DNA from: Azospirillum brasilense
GTDB lineage: Bacteria; Pseudomonadota; Alphaproteobacteria; Azospirillales; Azospirillaceae
Length of the DNA stretch: 64,000 nt
Reading direction: 5' to 3'
NCBI RefSeq assembly: GCF_005222205.1
Contig: NZ_CP032350.1
Coordinates: forward strand, 124,001 to 188,000
This document shows, piece after piece, positions 34,986-43,537 of the stretch. Made by a program: the position numbers and the translations under genes. Position 1 is the first letter of the stretch. Each line of letters opens with the position of its first letter. The notes under the pieces are model-generated. The model saw only the letters and a program-made list of their open reading frames with translations, had not been told where the DNA came from and did no database searches.

Positions 34986-35053
34986 CGGATGCCCTTTGGG
35001 CGTTTCCTCCCTAGACTTGAAGGCCGCGCCGTTCTGGCTGCGGCCTTTTTCTT
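34986..35053 (+). ncRNA. candidate small RNA with CCUCC loop (unit 3)
   Basis: A hairpin GCCC-TTT-GGGC (34991-35001) precedes TTTCCTCCC (35003-35011). A strong terminator stem AAGGCCGC/GCGGCCTT (35020-35027 and 35040-35047) with a T run follows. A good promoter lies directly upstream. Architecture matches unit 2 about 190 bp away, which argues for a duplicated small-RNA gene. Confidence 0.68.
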
Positions 35054-35171
35054 GCCCGCGGCTCGTGGATGTCCGCCCGGCGCCCACGCGATCGTCTCTC
35101 GCGGCGCGGTAGCGCCCGTGATATGCAAGCCGACCATAGAAGCCCTGTTCGTCGAACCGAAGGCCCGTACC

Positions 35172-35864
35172 ATGGCCGAGCGCCGCACGCCCTCCCTGTC
35201 CACCCTCCGCAATCTCGGGCGGGGGCTGCTCGCCCTGCTTCTGCTCGGTGGAGCCGGGGCTTGGTGGGCATGGCATGGCGCCTTCGGGATGGACGCGCTC
35301 CAGGACATTCTGCGCCATCACCCCGCGGCACCGGTCCTGTTCCTCTTCCTGCACATCCTGGCCAGCCTGCTGTTCTTCCCGCGCTCCGTCATGGCGATGG
35401 TCGCCGGGCTGGTCTTCGGCGTTTGGTGGGGCGGGGTGCTGGCGGCGGCGGGCAGCGTGATCGGCGCCTCCACCGGCTTTCTGCTGACCCGCTACGTCTG
35501 CGACGGGTTGGTTCCGGCCCTGGACCGGGCGCGCTGGGGCGACGTCCTGCGCCGGCTGGAGACCGGCGGCTGGCGCGCCGTCGCCATGCTGCGGCTGGTT
35601 CCCGTGCTGCCGCACAGCGGGGTGAACTACGCGCTCGGCCTGACGCGGGTGCGGCTCGGCGCCTACGCCTTCGGGTCGCTGGTCGGGCAGTTGCCGATGA
35701 CCGTGGCCTTCGTGCAGTTCGGCGCCGCCGGCGATCACGCCCTGGCCGGCAAGCCGGACTGGATCGCGCCGACCGTCATCGGGCTCAGCCTGCTGATCCT
35801 GTCGGTTCTGCTGCCGAAGGTCGGGCCGAAGCTGCGGGAGAAATTCGGCGCCGGGCGCGCCTGA
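35172..35864 (+). CDS. TVP38/TMEM64-family (DedA-superfamily) inner-membrane protein
   Basis: This 230-residue protein has an N-terminal helix (GLLALLLLGGAGAWWAWHG). The VTT-domain core follows: LLFFPRSVMAMVAGLVFGVWWGGVLAAAGSVIGASTGFLLTRYV, and later RLVPVLPHSGVNYALGLTRVRLGAYAFGSLVGQLP, the re-entrant F-PxS-N-x-x-x-G motif. Relatives act in lipid handling or undecaprenyl-phosphate recycling, a process that would matter for glycan export, but the exact role here is unknown. GAAGG upstream supports ATG 35172. It is followed 49 bp later by a GT4 gene. Confidence 0.88.
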   Translation: MAERRTPSLSTLRNLGRGLLALLLLGGAGAWWAWHGAFGMDALQDILRHHPAAPVLFLFLHILASLLFFPRSVMAMVAGLVFGVWWGGVLAAAGSVIGASTGFLLTRYVCDGLVPALDRARWGDVLRRLETGGWRAVAMLRLVPVLPHSGVNYALGLTRVRLGAYAFGSLVGQLPMTVAFVQFGAAGDHALAGKPDWIAPTVIGLSLLILSVLLPKVGPKLREKFGAGRA

Positions 35865-35913
35865 CGGCCAGGTTTCATCAAGACGTCCGGCCGGCGGCCC
35901 TTGCGGAGGCATC

Positions 35914-37119
35914 ATGAACATCGTCTTCATCCACCAGAACATGCCGGGCCAGTACAAGCATCTGGCCGCCCGTCTGGCCGCCGATCCGGCGAACCGCGTC
36001 GTCTTCATCACCAAGCGCACCGACCGGGACATTCCGAACGTTCGCCGCCTGTCCTACCAGCCCAGCCGCAAGGCGCGGGAGAACGCGCATCCCTACCTGG
36101 TGTCCACCGAAAACGCGGTGCTGCACGGCCAAGCCGCCGCGCGGCTGCTGATGGGCCTGCGCGAGGAGGGCTTCCGCCCCGACGTCATCGTCGGCCATCC
36201 GGGCTGGGGCGAGACGCTGTTCGTCAAGGACGTGTTCCCCAACACCCCCTACCTGAATTACTGCGAGTTCTTTTACCGCGCCCAGGGGCTGGACGTCGGC
36301 TTCGACCCGTCGGTCCCGGTCAATGTGGACACGGTGCTGCGGCTGCGCATGCGCAGCACGCCGCTGCTGCTCGCCCTGGAGGCCTGCGACCGCGGCATCG
36401 CCCCGACCGAGTGGCAGCGCAACTCCCATCCGGCGCCGTTCCACCCGAAGATCGAGGTCATCCACGACGGGGTGGACACCGCGCAGCTCCTGCCCGATCC
36501 GGACATCCGCGTCACCCTGGCCGATGGCACGGTGCTGACGCGCGAGGACGAGGTGCTGACCTACGCCGTGCGCAACCTGGAGCCCTACCGCGGCTTCCCC
36601 AGCTTCATGCGCGCCCTGCCGCGCATCCTGGAGGCGCGGCCGAAGGCCCATGTGCTGATCGCCGGCGGCGACGAGGTCAGTTACGGTTCGGCGCCCCCCG
36701 GCGGGAAGAGCTGGCGGGAAACCATGCTGGCCGAGGTGCCGCTGGACCCGGCGCGCGTCCATTTCCTGGGGCACCTTCCCTACGACCGGTATCTGTCGGT
36801 CCTGCGGCTGTCGCGGGCACACATCTACCTGACCTATCCCTTCGTCCTGTCCTGGTCGATGGTGGAATCCATGGCGCTCGGCTGCGTGGTGATCGGCTCC
36901 GACACCGCGCCGGTGCGGGAGGTCATCCGGCACGGCGAGAACGGGCTGCTGGCTGACTTCTTCTCCCCCGACGACATCGCCGCCAAGGCGGTCGCGGTGC
37001 TGCAGGACCCCGGAGCCTTCGCCCCGCTGGCCCGCGCCGCGCGGGAGACGGCGGTCGAGCGGTTCGACCTGTCCCATTGCCTGGAACGCCAGATCGCGTT
37101 GATCCGCGCGATGGCCTGA
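35914..37119 (+). CDS. GT4-family glycosyltransferase
   Basis: This 401-residue GT-B enzyme has N-terminal MNIVFIHQNMPGQYKHLAARL and PDVIVGHPGWGETLFVKDVFP, which are characteristic of the Glyco_trans_4_3 (PF12000) N-domain. The donor-binding C-domain contains NLEPYRGFPSFMRALPRIL, HFLGHLPYDRYLSVLRLSRAHIYLTYPFVLSWSMVESMALG and the sugar-nucleotide EV-HGENGLLADF motif. The substrate is unknown. The strong start at the first beta strand makes ATG 35914 secure. Confidence 0.92.
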   Translation: MNIVFIHQNMPGQYKHLAARLAADPANRVVFITKRTDRDIPNVRRLSYQPSRKARENAHPYLVSTENAVLHGQAAARLLMGLREEGFRPDVIVGHPGWGETLFVKDVFPNTPYLNYCEFFYRAQGLDVGFDPSVPVNVDTVLRLRMRSTPLLLALEACDRGIAPTEWQRNSHPAPFHPKIEVIHDGVDTAQLLPDPDIRVTLADGTVLTREDEVLTYAVRNLEPYRGFPSFMRALPRILEARPKAHVLIAGGDEVSYGSAPPGGKSWRETMLAEVPLDPARVHFLGHLPYDRYLSVLRLSRAHIYLTYPFVLSWSMVESMALGCVVIGSDTAPVREVIRHGENGLLADFFSPDDIAAKAVAVLQDPGAFAPLARAARETAVERFDLSHCLERQIALIRAMA

Positions 37120-37411
37120 GGCGGGAAAAGCCCCTACTCCAAGAGGCAATATTTTCCCGGCGGGTGGGCAGAAGCCGCCGCCCATGGGGAGGTTTTTGCC
37201 GAGCGCGTGGGCTGGAAATGGCTTTTCTGCGCCCGCGAAACGCGATGCCCGCACCGAGGGCGGCAGCGGGGCGGACTCCCCGGCATTGGTTTGATTTTGA
37301 GATAATTTCCAAACGAAGGCCTGGGAGCGGCGGGTTCGGGGCGCGGGGCATGGCATGACCCTTGCGATGGTGTGGGTACCAATCCGGCGAACCCGAACAC
37401 GAGTGCCTGCC

Positions 37412-37711
37412 ATGTCCATGACCGCAGTCCAGCCGATGCCGACTGCCTCGGCAACCGCCCTGGAGGCGGATGACGCCCTCTTGCTGTCCAAGTCCCCGCG
37501 CCGCGGCGGCTTCGCCTGGGAAGCCGTGAAGACCCTGATCGCCGTCGCCGTCTTCGCCGCGATGCTGCTGCCGGTGGCTTTTCCGTCGAAAGCGAGCCCA
37601 CAGGGCCGGCTTCAGCAGGCGTCCTCGGAGGACATGGCGCCGCCCGTCCTGAAGGCCGTGGCGAAGGCCGACGGACAGAAGGCCGTCCGCAAGCCGGTGG
37701 CGAGCAACTGA
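37412..37711 (+). CDS. small single-pass membrane protein, function unknown
   Basis: This protein has about 99 residues from ATG 37412 (MSMTAVQPM); the frame is open back to 37355. One hydrophobic segment (TLIAVAVFAAMLLPVAF) lies mid-protein, with a positively charged flank before it (SPRRGGFAWEAVK) and an Ala/Lys-rich tail after. This suggests a short cytoplasmic N-terminus and a periplasmic tail. A good terminator follows it. I do not recognise a family. Confidence 0.55.
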   Translation: MSMTAVQPMPTASATALEADDALLLSKSPRRGGFAWEAVKTLIAVAVFAAMLLPVAFPSKASPQGRLQQASSEDMAPPVLKAVAKADGQKAVRKPVASN

Positions 37712-37735
37712 AGTCCTGAAGGTGCCCGCTGCGCG

Positions 37736-37770
37736 AAAGGCGTCCGGTGACGACACCGGGCGCCTTTGTC
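37736..37770. terminator. bidirectional terminator between the small membrane gene and mosA
   Basis: AAAGGCG-T-CCGGTG (37736-37749) pairs with CACCGG-G-CGCCTTT (37754-37767) around ACGA. It sits between two convergent genes. Confidence 0.8.
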
Positions 37771-37792
37771 GTTCCTGCCGGACCGAACCCGC

Positions 37793-38665
37793 TCAGAGCG
37801 GCCGGGCGCCTGTGTGGATGCCGGTGCGGATGCCGGTGCGGATGATGGTGCCGATATGCTCGCCGCGCAGCGCCGCGGTCAGGCGGCCCGGCACCAGCCC
37901 GTTCACGACCTGCACGCGCTCCAGGTGGCGGGCGTTCGCCATCACCTCCAGCAGCGCGCCGTCCAGCGGCAGCGTGCCGCCCTGCTTGGCCAGCTCGGCG
38001 GCGGTGGTGTCGCGCAGCAGCTCCGCCGCGCCGCCCTCGGGGCCGTTCGGATCGGCGGTGTGGATGCCGTCCACATCCTCCACGATGGTCAGCCCGGCGG
38101 CGCCCAGCGCGTCAGCCAGCAGGAAGGCGCCGGTGTCGGCCCGGTGCTGCGGAATGCGCGAGCCGGGGAACTCGTGGTGATGGTAGGGCGGGAAGGCGCT
38201 GCCCACCACCGCGCGGGCGGCCGACAGATGGACCGCGAGCTGGTTCGCGATGGTGCCGTGCTCGACGTAGGACACGCCGTCGGGCGAGAGCAGCGCGGCC
38301 AGGATGTGGCCGTTCTGCCCGGCCTCGGTCGCGGCGAGCGGGGCGAGAGAGCCGACCGGCAGGCCGAGATCCAGCCCGACGCTGTAGAGATGGCGGGCGC
38401 GGATGCCGGCGCCGGTCAGGATCAGCAGCCGGTGCTCCGGCAGGACGCTGCGGATCTCCTCGACGATCGGCAGGATCGCCTCGTGGCCGCGGTCCATGAT
38501 CGACCGCCCGCCGATCTTCACGACCTGGAGCCAGGGCAGCAGGCGGATCGGGCGGACGCCGGCGACCGGGGCGGTCAGGCTGCCGTCGAGAAGGGTCTGG
38601 CGCGCGAGCGGCGAGGCCACATGCTTGATGCTGTTGGCATGCTTCTTGTGCTGGGTGTCGGACAT
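37793..38665 (-). CDS. mosA: molybdenum storage protein, alpha subunit
   Basis: This 290-residue member of the amino-acid/UMP-kinase fold closely follows what I recall of Azotobacter vinelandii Mos[65 protein letters not shown], and the His-rich pocket [14 protein letters not shown] (162-164) followed by [13 protein letters not shown]. MoSto forms an alpha3-beta3 cage that stores molybdate as ATP-dependent polyoxomolybdate clusters for nitrogenase. The C-terminus is longer, ending in repeated [12 protein letters not shown]. It lies 13 bp after mosB in one operon. Confidence 0.93.
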   Translation of the reverse strand: MSDTQHKKHANSIKHVASPLARQTLLDGSLTAPVAGVRPIRLLPWLQVVKIGGRSIMDRGHEAILPIVEEIRSVLPEHRLLILTGAGIRARHLYSVGLDLGLPVGSLAPLAATEAGQNGHILAALLSPDGVSYVEHGTIANQLAVHLSAARAVVGSAFPPYHHHEFPGSRIPQHRADTGAFLLADALGAAGLTIVEDVDGIHTADPNGPEGGAAELLRDTTAAELAKQGGTLPLDGALLEVMANARHLERVQVVNGLVPGRLTAALRGEHIGTIIRTGIRTGIHTGARPL

Positions 38666-38678
38666 GGAAGACGGTCCT

Positions 38679-39491
38679 TCAGCTCGCGGTGATGATGGTG
38701 CCGACATGCTCGCCGGCGAGCGCGCGGGTCAGGTTGCTGGGGACCAGGCCGTTGATGACCTGCACTTCGCGGACGTGGCGGGCCTTCTTCAGCAGGTCGA
38801 GCACCGGGAATTCCAGGATCGAGTCCTGCAGCCCTTTCGCCTTCATCTCGTCCACCGAGATCTTCGGGATGAAGGTGGCGTTGCTGGAGGTCTTCGGGTT
38901 CCCGGTGTAGAGCCCGTTCTCGTCCTTCACGTAGATCATCGCCTTGCAGCCGAACTGCTCGGCCACCAGGAAACAGCCGGCGTCGGTGCGGTAGGGCGGG
39001 ATGACGCCCTCGGCGGCGGGGCGCATCCACAGCTTGTAGGGCGGCATGCCGCTGAAAACGACGGCGTTCACTTCGGCCAGGAATAACGGTACCGACGACA
39101 GGCCGGCGCCGTCCACCGCGGAGATGCCGTGCTTGGCGAGGAGCTGGCCGAGCATCGCGGCGTTCTGATCGGCGACCGAGCCGCCGAGCTGCGAGAGCAG
39201 GCCGGCCGGCAGGTTCAGCCCCGCCGCGATCGAGTAGAGGTGGCGGGCGCGGGTGCCGGCGCCGGTCCCGATCAGCAGCTTGTGCTCCTTGCGGGCGGCG
39301 ACGATCTCGTCGACCAGCGGGTAGACGGCGGCGCGGCCGCGGTCGATGACGCTTTGCCCGCCGATCTTGAGCACCGTCGCGTTCGGCAGGATGCGGAAAT
39401 CCGCCGCGGCCTCCGCCGCCGCCAGAAGCTGCGTGTCGGTGAGCGACCGCTGCATGAGGAGCGCTTCAAGCTCCGCTGTCGTGCTGGTCAT
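38679..39491 (-). CDS. mosB: molybdenum storage protein, beta subunit
   Basis: This 270-residue protein has the length I recall for Azotobacter MosB. It starts [16 protein letters not shown] and contains [87 protein letters not shown] and [21 protein letters not shown]. It partners mosA in the molybdate storage cage. AAAGGGAA upstream of ATG 39491 supports the start. It is the first gene of the pair. No nif or mod genes are visible in the window. Confidence 0.94.
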   Translation of the reverse strand: MTSTTAELEALLMQRSLTDTQLLAAAEAAADFRILPNATVLKIGGQSVIDRGRAAVYPLVDEIVAARKEHKLLIGTGAGTRARHLYSIAAGLNLPAGLLSQLGGSVADQNAAMLGQLLAKHGISAVDGAGLSSVPLFLAEVNAVVFSGMPPYKLWMRPAAEGVIPPYRTDAGCFLVAEQFGCKAMIYVKDENGLYTGNPKTSSNATFIPKISVDEMKAKGLQDSILEFPVLDLLKKARHVREVQVINGLVPSNLTRALAGEHVGTIITAS

Positions 39492-39794
39492 GAGGGGCTG
39501 TTCCCTTTCGGTTCAAAGGCATGTCGGGAAGGGGCCGTTTCCTCCCGGTCCGGTCTGGGGAAAGGGCATCCGCCGGAATCGGGGCACGCGGGTGCGGTCC
39601 TGCTCCATGGATCCCGTGGAACGGCGTATGGAAGACTGTCTTTTGTATTAGACGTTGACGGAACCGTGATCTCTTCCCGTTTACCCGTCAACCCGGAAAA
39701 TGAAAATACCGTTGTTTTTCATGGCGTTATGAAGGGGGTGGTGATAACGCCGATGAAACGCCGCTTCTGTCCCCGTTCAATCCGCCGGGGCGTG

Positions 39795-39908
39795 CTAAAG
39801 CGAACTTCCGTTCGCTTTAGACTCATAGCGCCTCATTCGCCGGCGGGCTCCGGTCGCATGTGCGACCGGGACCGCCGTCGCGGTCCAAAGCGGATTGCAA
39901 TCCGCTTT
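39795..39908. repeat. cluster of three palindromes
   Basis: CTAAAGCGAAC at 39795-39805 is inverted at 39810-39820. CCGGTCGCA at 39850-39858 is inverted at 39861-39869. AAAGCGGATTG at 39887-39897 is followed immediately by its inverse to 39908. The first and third share the AAAGCG arm. They lie just past the 3' end of the minus-strand beta-helix gene, so they may act as terminators or be REP-like elements. The rest of the gap 39492-39794 shows no gene. Confidence 0.75.
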
Positions 39909-39962
39909 AGTGGGCCCGGCGGCGCATGCTGGGCCAGAATGGGGAAAAGGAAGAGGAGTCGG

Positions 39963-42900
39963 CTACAGGGTGATGAAGGCGATGTAGGGCTCGCTGCCGG
40001 CCATGCCGGTGGTGACGGTCATGGCGCCCACGGCCTTGCCGGTGAAGGTCATGCTGGCGTCGATGGTGCCGTTGCCGTCGATGTCGCAGCGGACGGTGGC
40101 GCCCTTGTAGCCTTCGGCGCCGCCCATCTCCTCCCAGGTCAGCCGGGACTGGCCGGGCACGAAGCCCCAGAGGGTCGCCCACTCGCCGCGTTCCAGATCG
40201 ACGATGGTGGACCAAGTGACCTCGCCCCCGCGCCCATCCACGAAGAAGGTGTCGTGGCCCGGCCCGCCGATCAGCCAGTTGGAGCCGGAGCCGCCGTCCA
40301 GCACGTCGTCACCGGCCCCGCCCGACGCGGCGTCGTCGCCGCCCATCAGGTTGATGAAGTCGTTGCCGTCCGACCCGCCGACCACCTCGTTCTCGGTGGT
40401 TCCCAGGAAGCTCCATTGCAGGGTGGCGACCGGCCCCTCGTAGGCGTAGGCCACCACCGTCGTCTGCACACCGTCCACGATCCGGCTGAAAGGCACGGAG
40501 GGCCGCGCCGGAGCCGGGTCGGGGAGGGGCGCCGAGACCGACGGGGCGGCCGGCGACGGCGTTGGAGAGGGGGCGGGCGGGGCGGCGGGGGTGCTGTTGT
40601 CGGGCTGGGGCACCGGCACCGGCACCGGCACCGGGGCGGGCGGCTCGTTGGCCTGGGGATCGGAAGGGGGCAGGGGGGTGGTCCCGCCGCCGTCCTGCGG
40701 GGGCGCCGAGCCGCCGCCGGAGACGATGCCCATCAGCGTCCAGGCGAGATCCTGGAGACCGGCCGTCAGGGCCGGGGACAGCGGCAACAGGCTGTAATCG
40801 TGGTTGTAGGCGTCGGCGAACAGCGGGTCGCCGGTCCGGTCGTTCGCCCCATAGGCGCCGACCTGATGCAGGAAGTTGGCGTCGATGGCGTTCTGTCCCG
40901 CCGACAGGATCGTCACGTAGCCGCCGAGCGGCACCGCCCCCGACACGAGGTTGCCGGTGACCGTGTTGTTCGCCGGGATGCCGGCCGCTCCGGCCAGGGG
41001 CACCCACTCGATGCGGATGAAGCTCTCGCCGTTGGCGCCGAGCACGCCGATGTTGTTGGTCACGGTGTTGTCGTGGCCGCCATGGATCATGACGGCGGCC
41101 CAGGCGGTGTCGCGCAGGAAATTGCCCTGAACGGTCACGCCGCTGGTCAGGTCATCCAGATAGATGCCGTAGCCCTTGTAGTCGCGCAGCCACTGGCCGG
41201 TGCTGGTGGTGGCGATGCCGCCGGTGTGCTCGACCCGGTTGCCTTCGATCCGCGTGCCGGTGTTCAGGTTCGACCGCCCGAGCAGTTCGATGCCGCCGGA
41301 ATCCGCCGTCTCCAGCCCCGTGTTGCGGACGCGGTTGTAAAGGATGGCGTTGTTCAGGCTGATCGTCGCGGTGTCCCAGTTCTTGACCGAGATGCCATAG
41401 CGCGAGCTGTGGTCGATGTCGTTGTGGGAGATCACCGTGTCGCTGATCCCCGACGCCATGATGCCGCCGGCGTATTTGCGCACCTCGCCGATGTGTTGGA
41501 TGCGGTTGCCGGTGACGGTGTTGCCGATCGACTGGCCGGTCAGTGCGATGCCGTTGATGCCCAGATGGTCCAGGTAATTGCCGCTGACCAGATTGCGGTC
41601 CGATCCCTGGGTCAGCCGGATGCCGGTGCCGACATTCACGAAGCCGTTGCCGGCGATGGTGTTGACGTCGCCGTTGACGACGTCCAGAGCGTTGCCGTCC
41701 GTCGTCGTGTTGGTGAAGGTCAGCCCCTGGACCGTCACCCCGTTGGCGCCGTTCAGCCGCAGCAGCGTGCCGAGCCGGGCGACCTCCACCCCGGTCCCGG
41801 TGAAGTCCTCCCCCGCCTTGATGACCAGCCGCCCGTCCGAGGCGCGGTAGGCGAACTCCCCGACCTGATCGACGTGGGCGCTGTTGCCCAGCAGCTTGAA
41901 GGTCGAGCCGTCGCGCATGGTGAAGGGCGCGTCGGCGGTGAAGGTCAGGGTGCGCGTCACCGTGTCGATGCCGGCGACGGTCAGGATCGCGTCCTGGAGC
42001 CGCTCGGTGTCGAAGACCTGGACCCGGCTGCCCGGCACCAGATCGGCGGTGGTGACGTCGCCCGCCCGGTAGCGCAGCGCGTTCTTGCTGGCGCCATAGG
42101 CGCTCGCGTCGGCGACGAACCAGCCGGTGGTCGGGTCCTGCGGGTCGTAGGCGCCCTTGGAGGCCAGCCGGTAGCGCACGCCGTCGACGGTGACGTCCAG
42201 CCCCGGCGCCGCGGACAGGGGCGCCGACCAGACGCCGTTGCCCTCATAGGTGAAGCCGGTGACCCGCTCGCCGCCGCTGAGGACCGCCTGCTCGCCCGGA
42301 TAGCCGAGGATGCGGACGCCGCTGTCCGACGCGCCGAGGCTGAGCGTGCCCGTCAGATTGTAGGAGCCCTCGCGGACGTAGGTGGTCTTGACGGTGCCGG
42401 CGCGCATGGCCGCCTGCGCCCGCTCCAGGCTGGCGAAGGGGCCGTCGGTGCCCTCGGCGTTCGGCGCGGCCAGCCGCCCGGACCAGGCGTCGTTGCCGTT
42501 CTTCGCCACGTAGAAGGCGTCGCCCTGCGGAGCCGCGGCGTCCGACGCGCTGCCCTGGAACACGGGGGCGGCGACCGCCAGGGTGACGGAGCCGTCGTTG
42601 GACGGCGCCGGGGGGGCCACGGTCTTGCCGTTCACCGTCACGGCGCCGAGCGCCAGAGCGCCGGCCGGTGTCCCGTCCACCGGCAGGATCCGCACCGTGT
42701 GGGCGATGGACGGGTCCAGGGTGACGCCGAAGGTGAAGCGCTCGGCGGTGCCGGACGCGGCCTCCGCCTCCCCAACCAGCGTGCCGTCCACCAGGACCTT
42801 GAAGCGCACCGGCCCGGTGGCGGACGCGCCGCGCGCCGCCTCGACGGTGATGGGGATGGGCCGGGTGATGACCTCCTCCGGCTTGGGGGGCGGGCGGACC

Positions 42901-43313
42901 AGAGGGCCGCCGAACATCTCCTCGCCCAGACCGAAGGACAGCAGTCCGCCCCAATAGAGCCCGACCTGGCCGGGAACCACGTCCTTCCCGTCCACCGCAC
43001 CCTTGTCGTAGGTGGCCCGCGCGTCGGTGGATTTGACCTCCTGCCCGTCGACGAGGATGGAGCCGACGAAGAGGTTGCGGTCCACCCCGTTCACCACCCC
43101 GTCGTTGTCGTACCAGATCGAAATCCGGTGGGCCTGATCGGGATCGAGCGTGGCGGTGAAGCGGTAGGGGGTGCTGGAGGTGGCGGCGACCCACGCCTCG
43201 CCGATCATCACGCCGTCGACCAGCAGCCGGAAATGCGGCGCTTGGCCGGCGGACACGCCCCAGGCGTTCACGACGATCGGGATGTCGATGGTCCGTTGCG
43301 GGGACGTGGACAT
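39963..43313 (-). CDS. secreted parallel beta-helix protein with carbohydrate-binding-like domains and C-terminal RTX cassette
   Basis: This protein has 1,116 residues from ATG 43313. The N-terminus holds two related beta-sandwich repeats; the first has ISIWYDNDGVVNGVDRNLFVGSILVDGQEV, resembling Ca-dependent CBM36/60 modules (DRNL-V motif). From about residue 270, FYVAKNGNDAWSGRLAAPN and DGPFASLERAQAAMR open a right-handed beta-helix running to about 860, with many NTVTGNRI/NTVTNNIG coils typical of polysaccharide lyases or epimerases. A Pro-rich linker precedes a ~175-residue C-terminal cassette nearly identical to those of the RTX proteins at 16588 and 19874. There is no Sec signal, so type I export is likely. 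Substrate and activity are unknown. Confidence 0.88.
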   Translation of the reverse strand: MSTSPQRTIDIPIVVNAWGVSAGQAPHFRLLVDGVMIGEAWVAATSSTPYRFTATLDPDQAHRISIWYDNDGVVNGVDRNLFVGSILVDGQEVKSTDARATYDKGAVDGKDVVPGQVGLYWGGLLSFGLGEEMFGGPLVRPPPKPEEVITRPIPITVEAARGASATGPVRFKVLVDGTLVGEAEAASGTAERFTFGVTLDPSIAHTVRILPVDGTPAGALALGAVTVNGKTVAPPAPSNDGSVTLAVAAPVFQGSASDAAAPQGDAFYVAKNGNDAWSGRLAAPNAEGTDGPFASLERAQAAMRAGTVKTTYVREGSYNLTGTLSLGASDSGVRILGYPGEQAVLSGGERVTGFTYEGNGVWSAPLSAAPGLDVTVDGVRYRLASKGAYDPQDPTTGWFVADASAYGASKNALRYRAGDVTTADLVPGSRVQVFDTERLQDAILTVAGIDTVTRTLTFTADAPFTMRDGSTFKLLGNSAHVDQVGEFAYRASDGRLVIKAGEDFTGTGVEVARLGTLLRLNGANGVTVQGLTFTNTTTDGNALDVVNGDVNTIAGNGFVNVGTGIRLTQGSDRNLVSGNYLDHLGINGIALTGQSIGNTVTGNRIQHIGEVRKYAGGIMASGISDTVISHNDIDHSSRYGISVKNWDTATISLNNAILYNRVRNTGLETADSGGIELLGRSNLNTGTRIEGNRVEHTGGIATTSTGQWLRDYKGYGIYLDDLTSGVTVQGNFLRDTAWAAVMIHGGHDNTVTNNIGVLGANGESFIRIEWVPLAGAAGIPANNTVTGNLVSGAVPLGGYVTILSAGQNAIDANFLHQVGAYGANDRTGDPLFADAYNHDYSLLPLSPALTAGLQDLAWTLMGIVSGGGSAPPQDGGGTTPLPPSDPQANEPPAPVPVPVPVPQPDNSTPAAPPAPSPTPSPAAPSVSAPLPDPAPARPSVPFSRIVDGVQTTVVAYAYEGPVATLQWSFLGTTENEVVGGSDGNDFINLMGGDDAASGGAGDDVLDGGSGSNWLIGGPGHDTFFVDGRGGEVTWSTIVDLERGEWATLWGFVPGQSRLTWEEMGGAEGYKGATVRCDIDGNGTIDASMTFTGKAVGAMTVTTGMAGSEPYIAFITL

Positions 43314-43537
43314 GCGGGATCCTGGAGCCTGCGGGCGGGGAAACCGCCCGTCCCGAGGGTTGCGGAATGCTCCCTCGCGCTCCAAAACTGGCATACCACT
43401 ATCGATTGGGTGTGTGACATTGGTCCCAGAATGGCCACAGCCGGGACACTGGTCACAGCCCATGCGGGAAGGCTTGCCGGGGCTCGTGGAGCGGCGGTAG
43501 ATAGCGGTGCCACTCCCGCCTCCTGCACCGAGTCCCC

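Noticed and set aside
34926-36032. 368-residue minus-strand open frame
   Set aside because: It lies antisense to the TVP38-type gene and the small-RNA terminator; no motif supports it.
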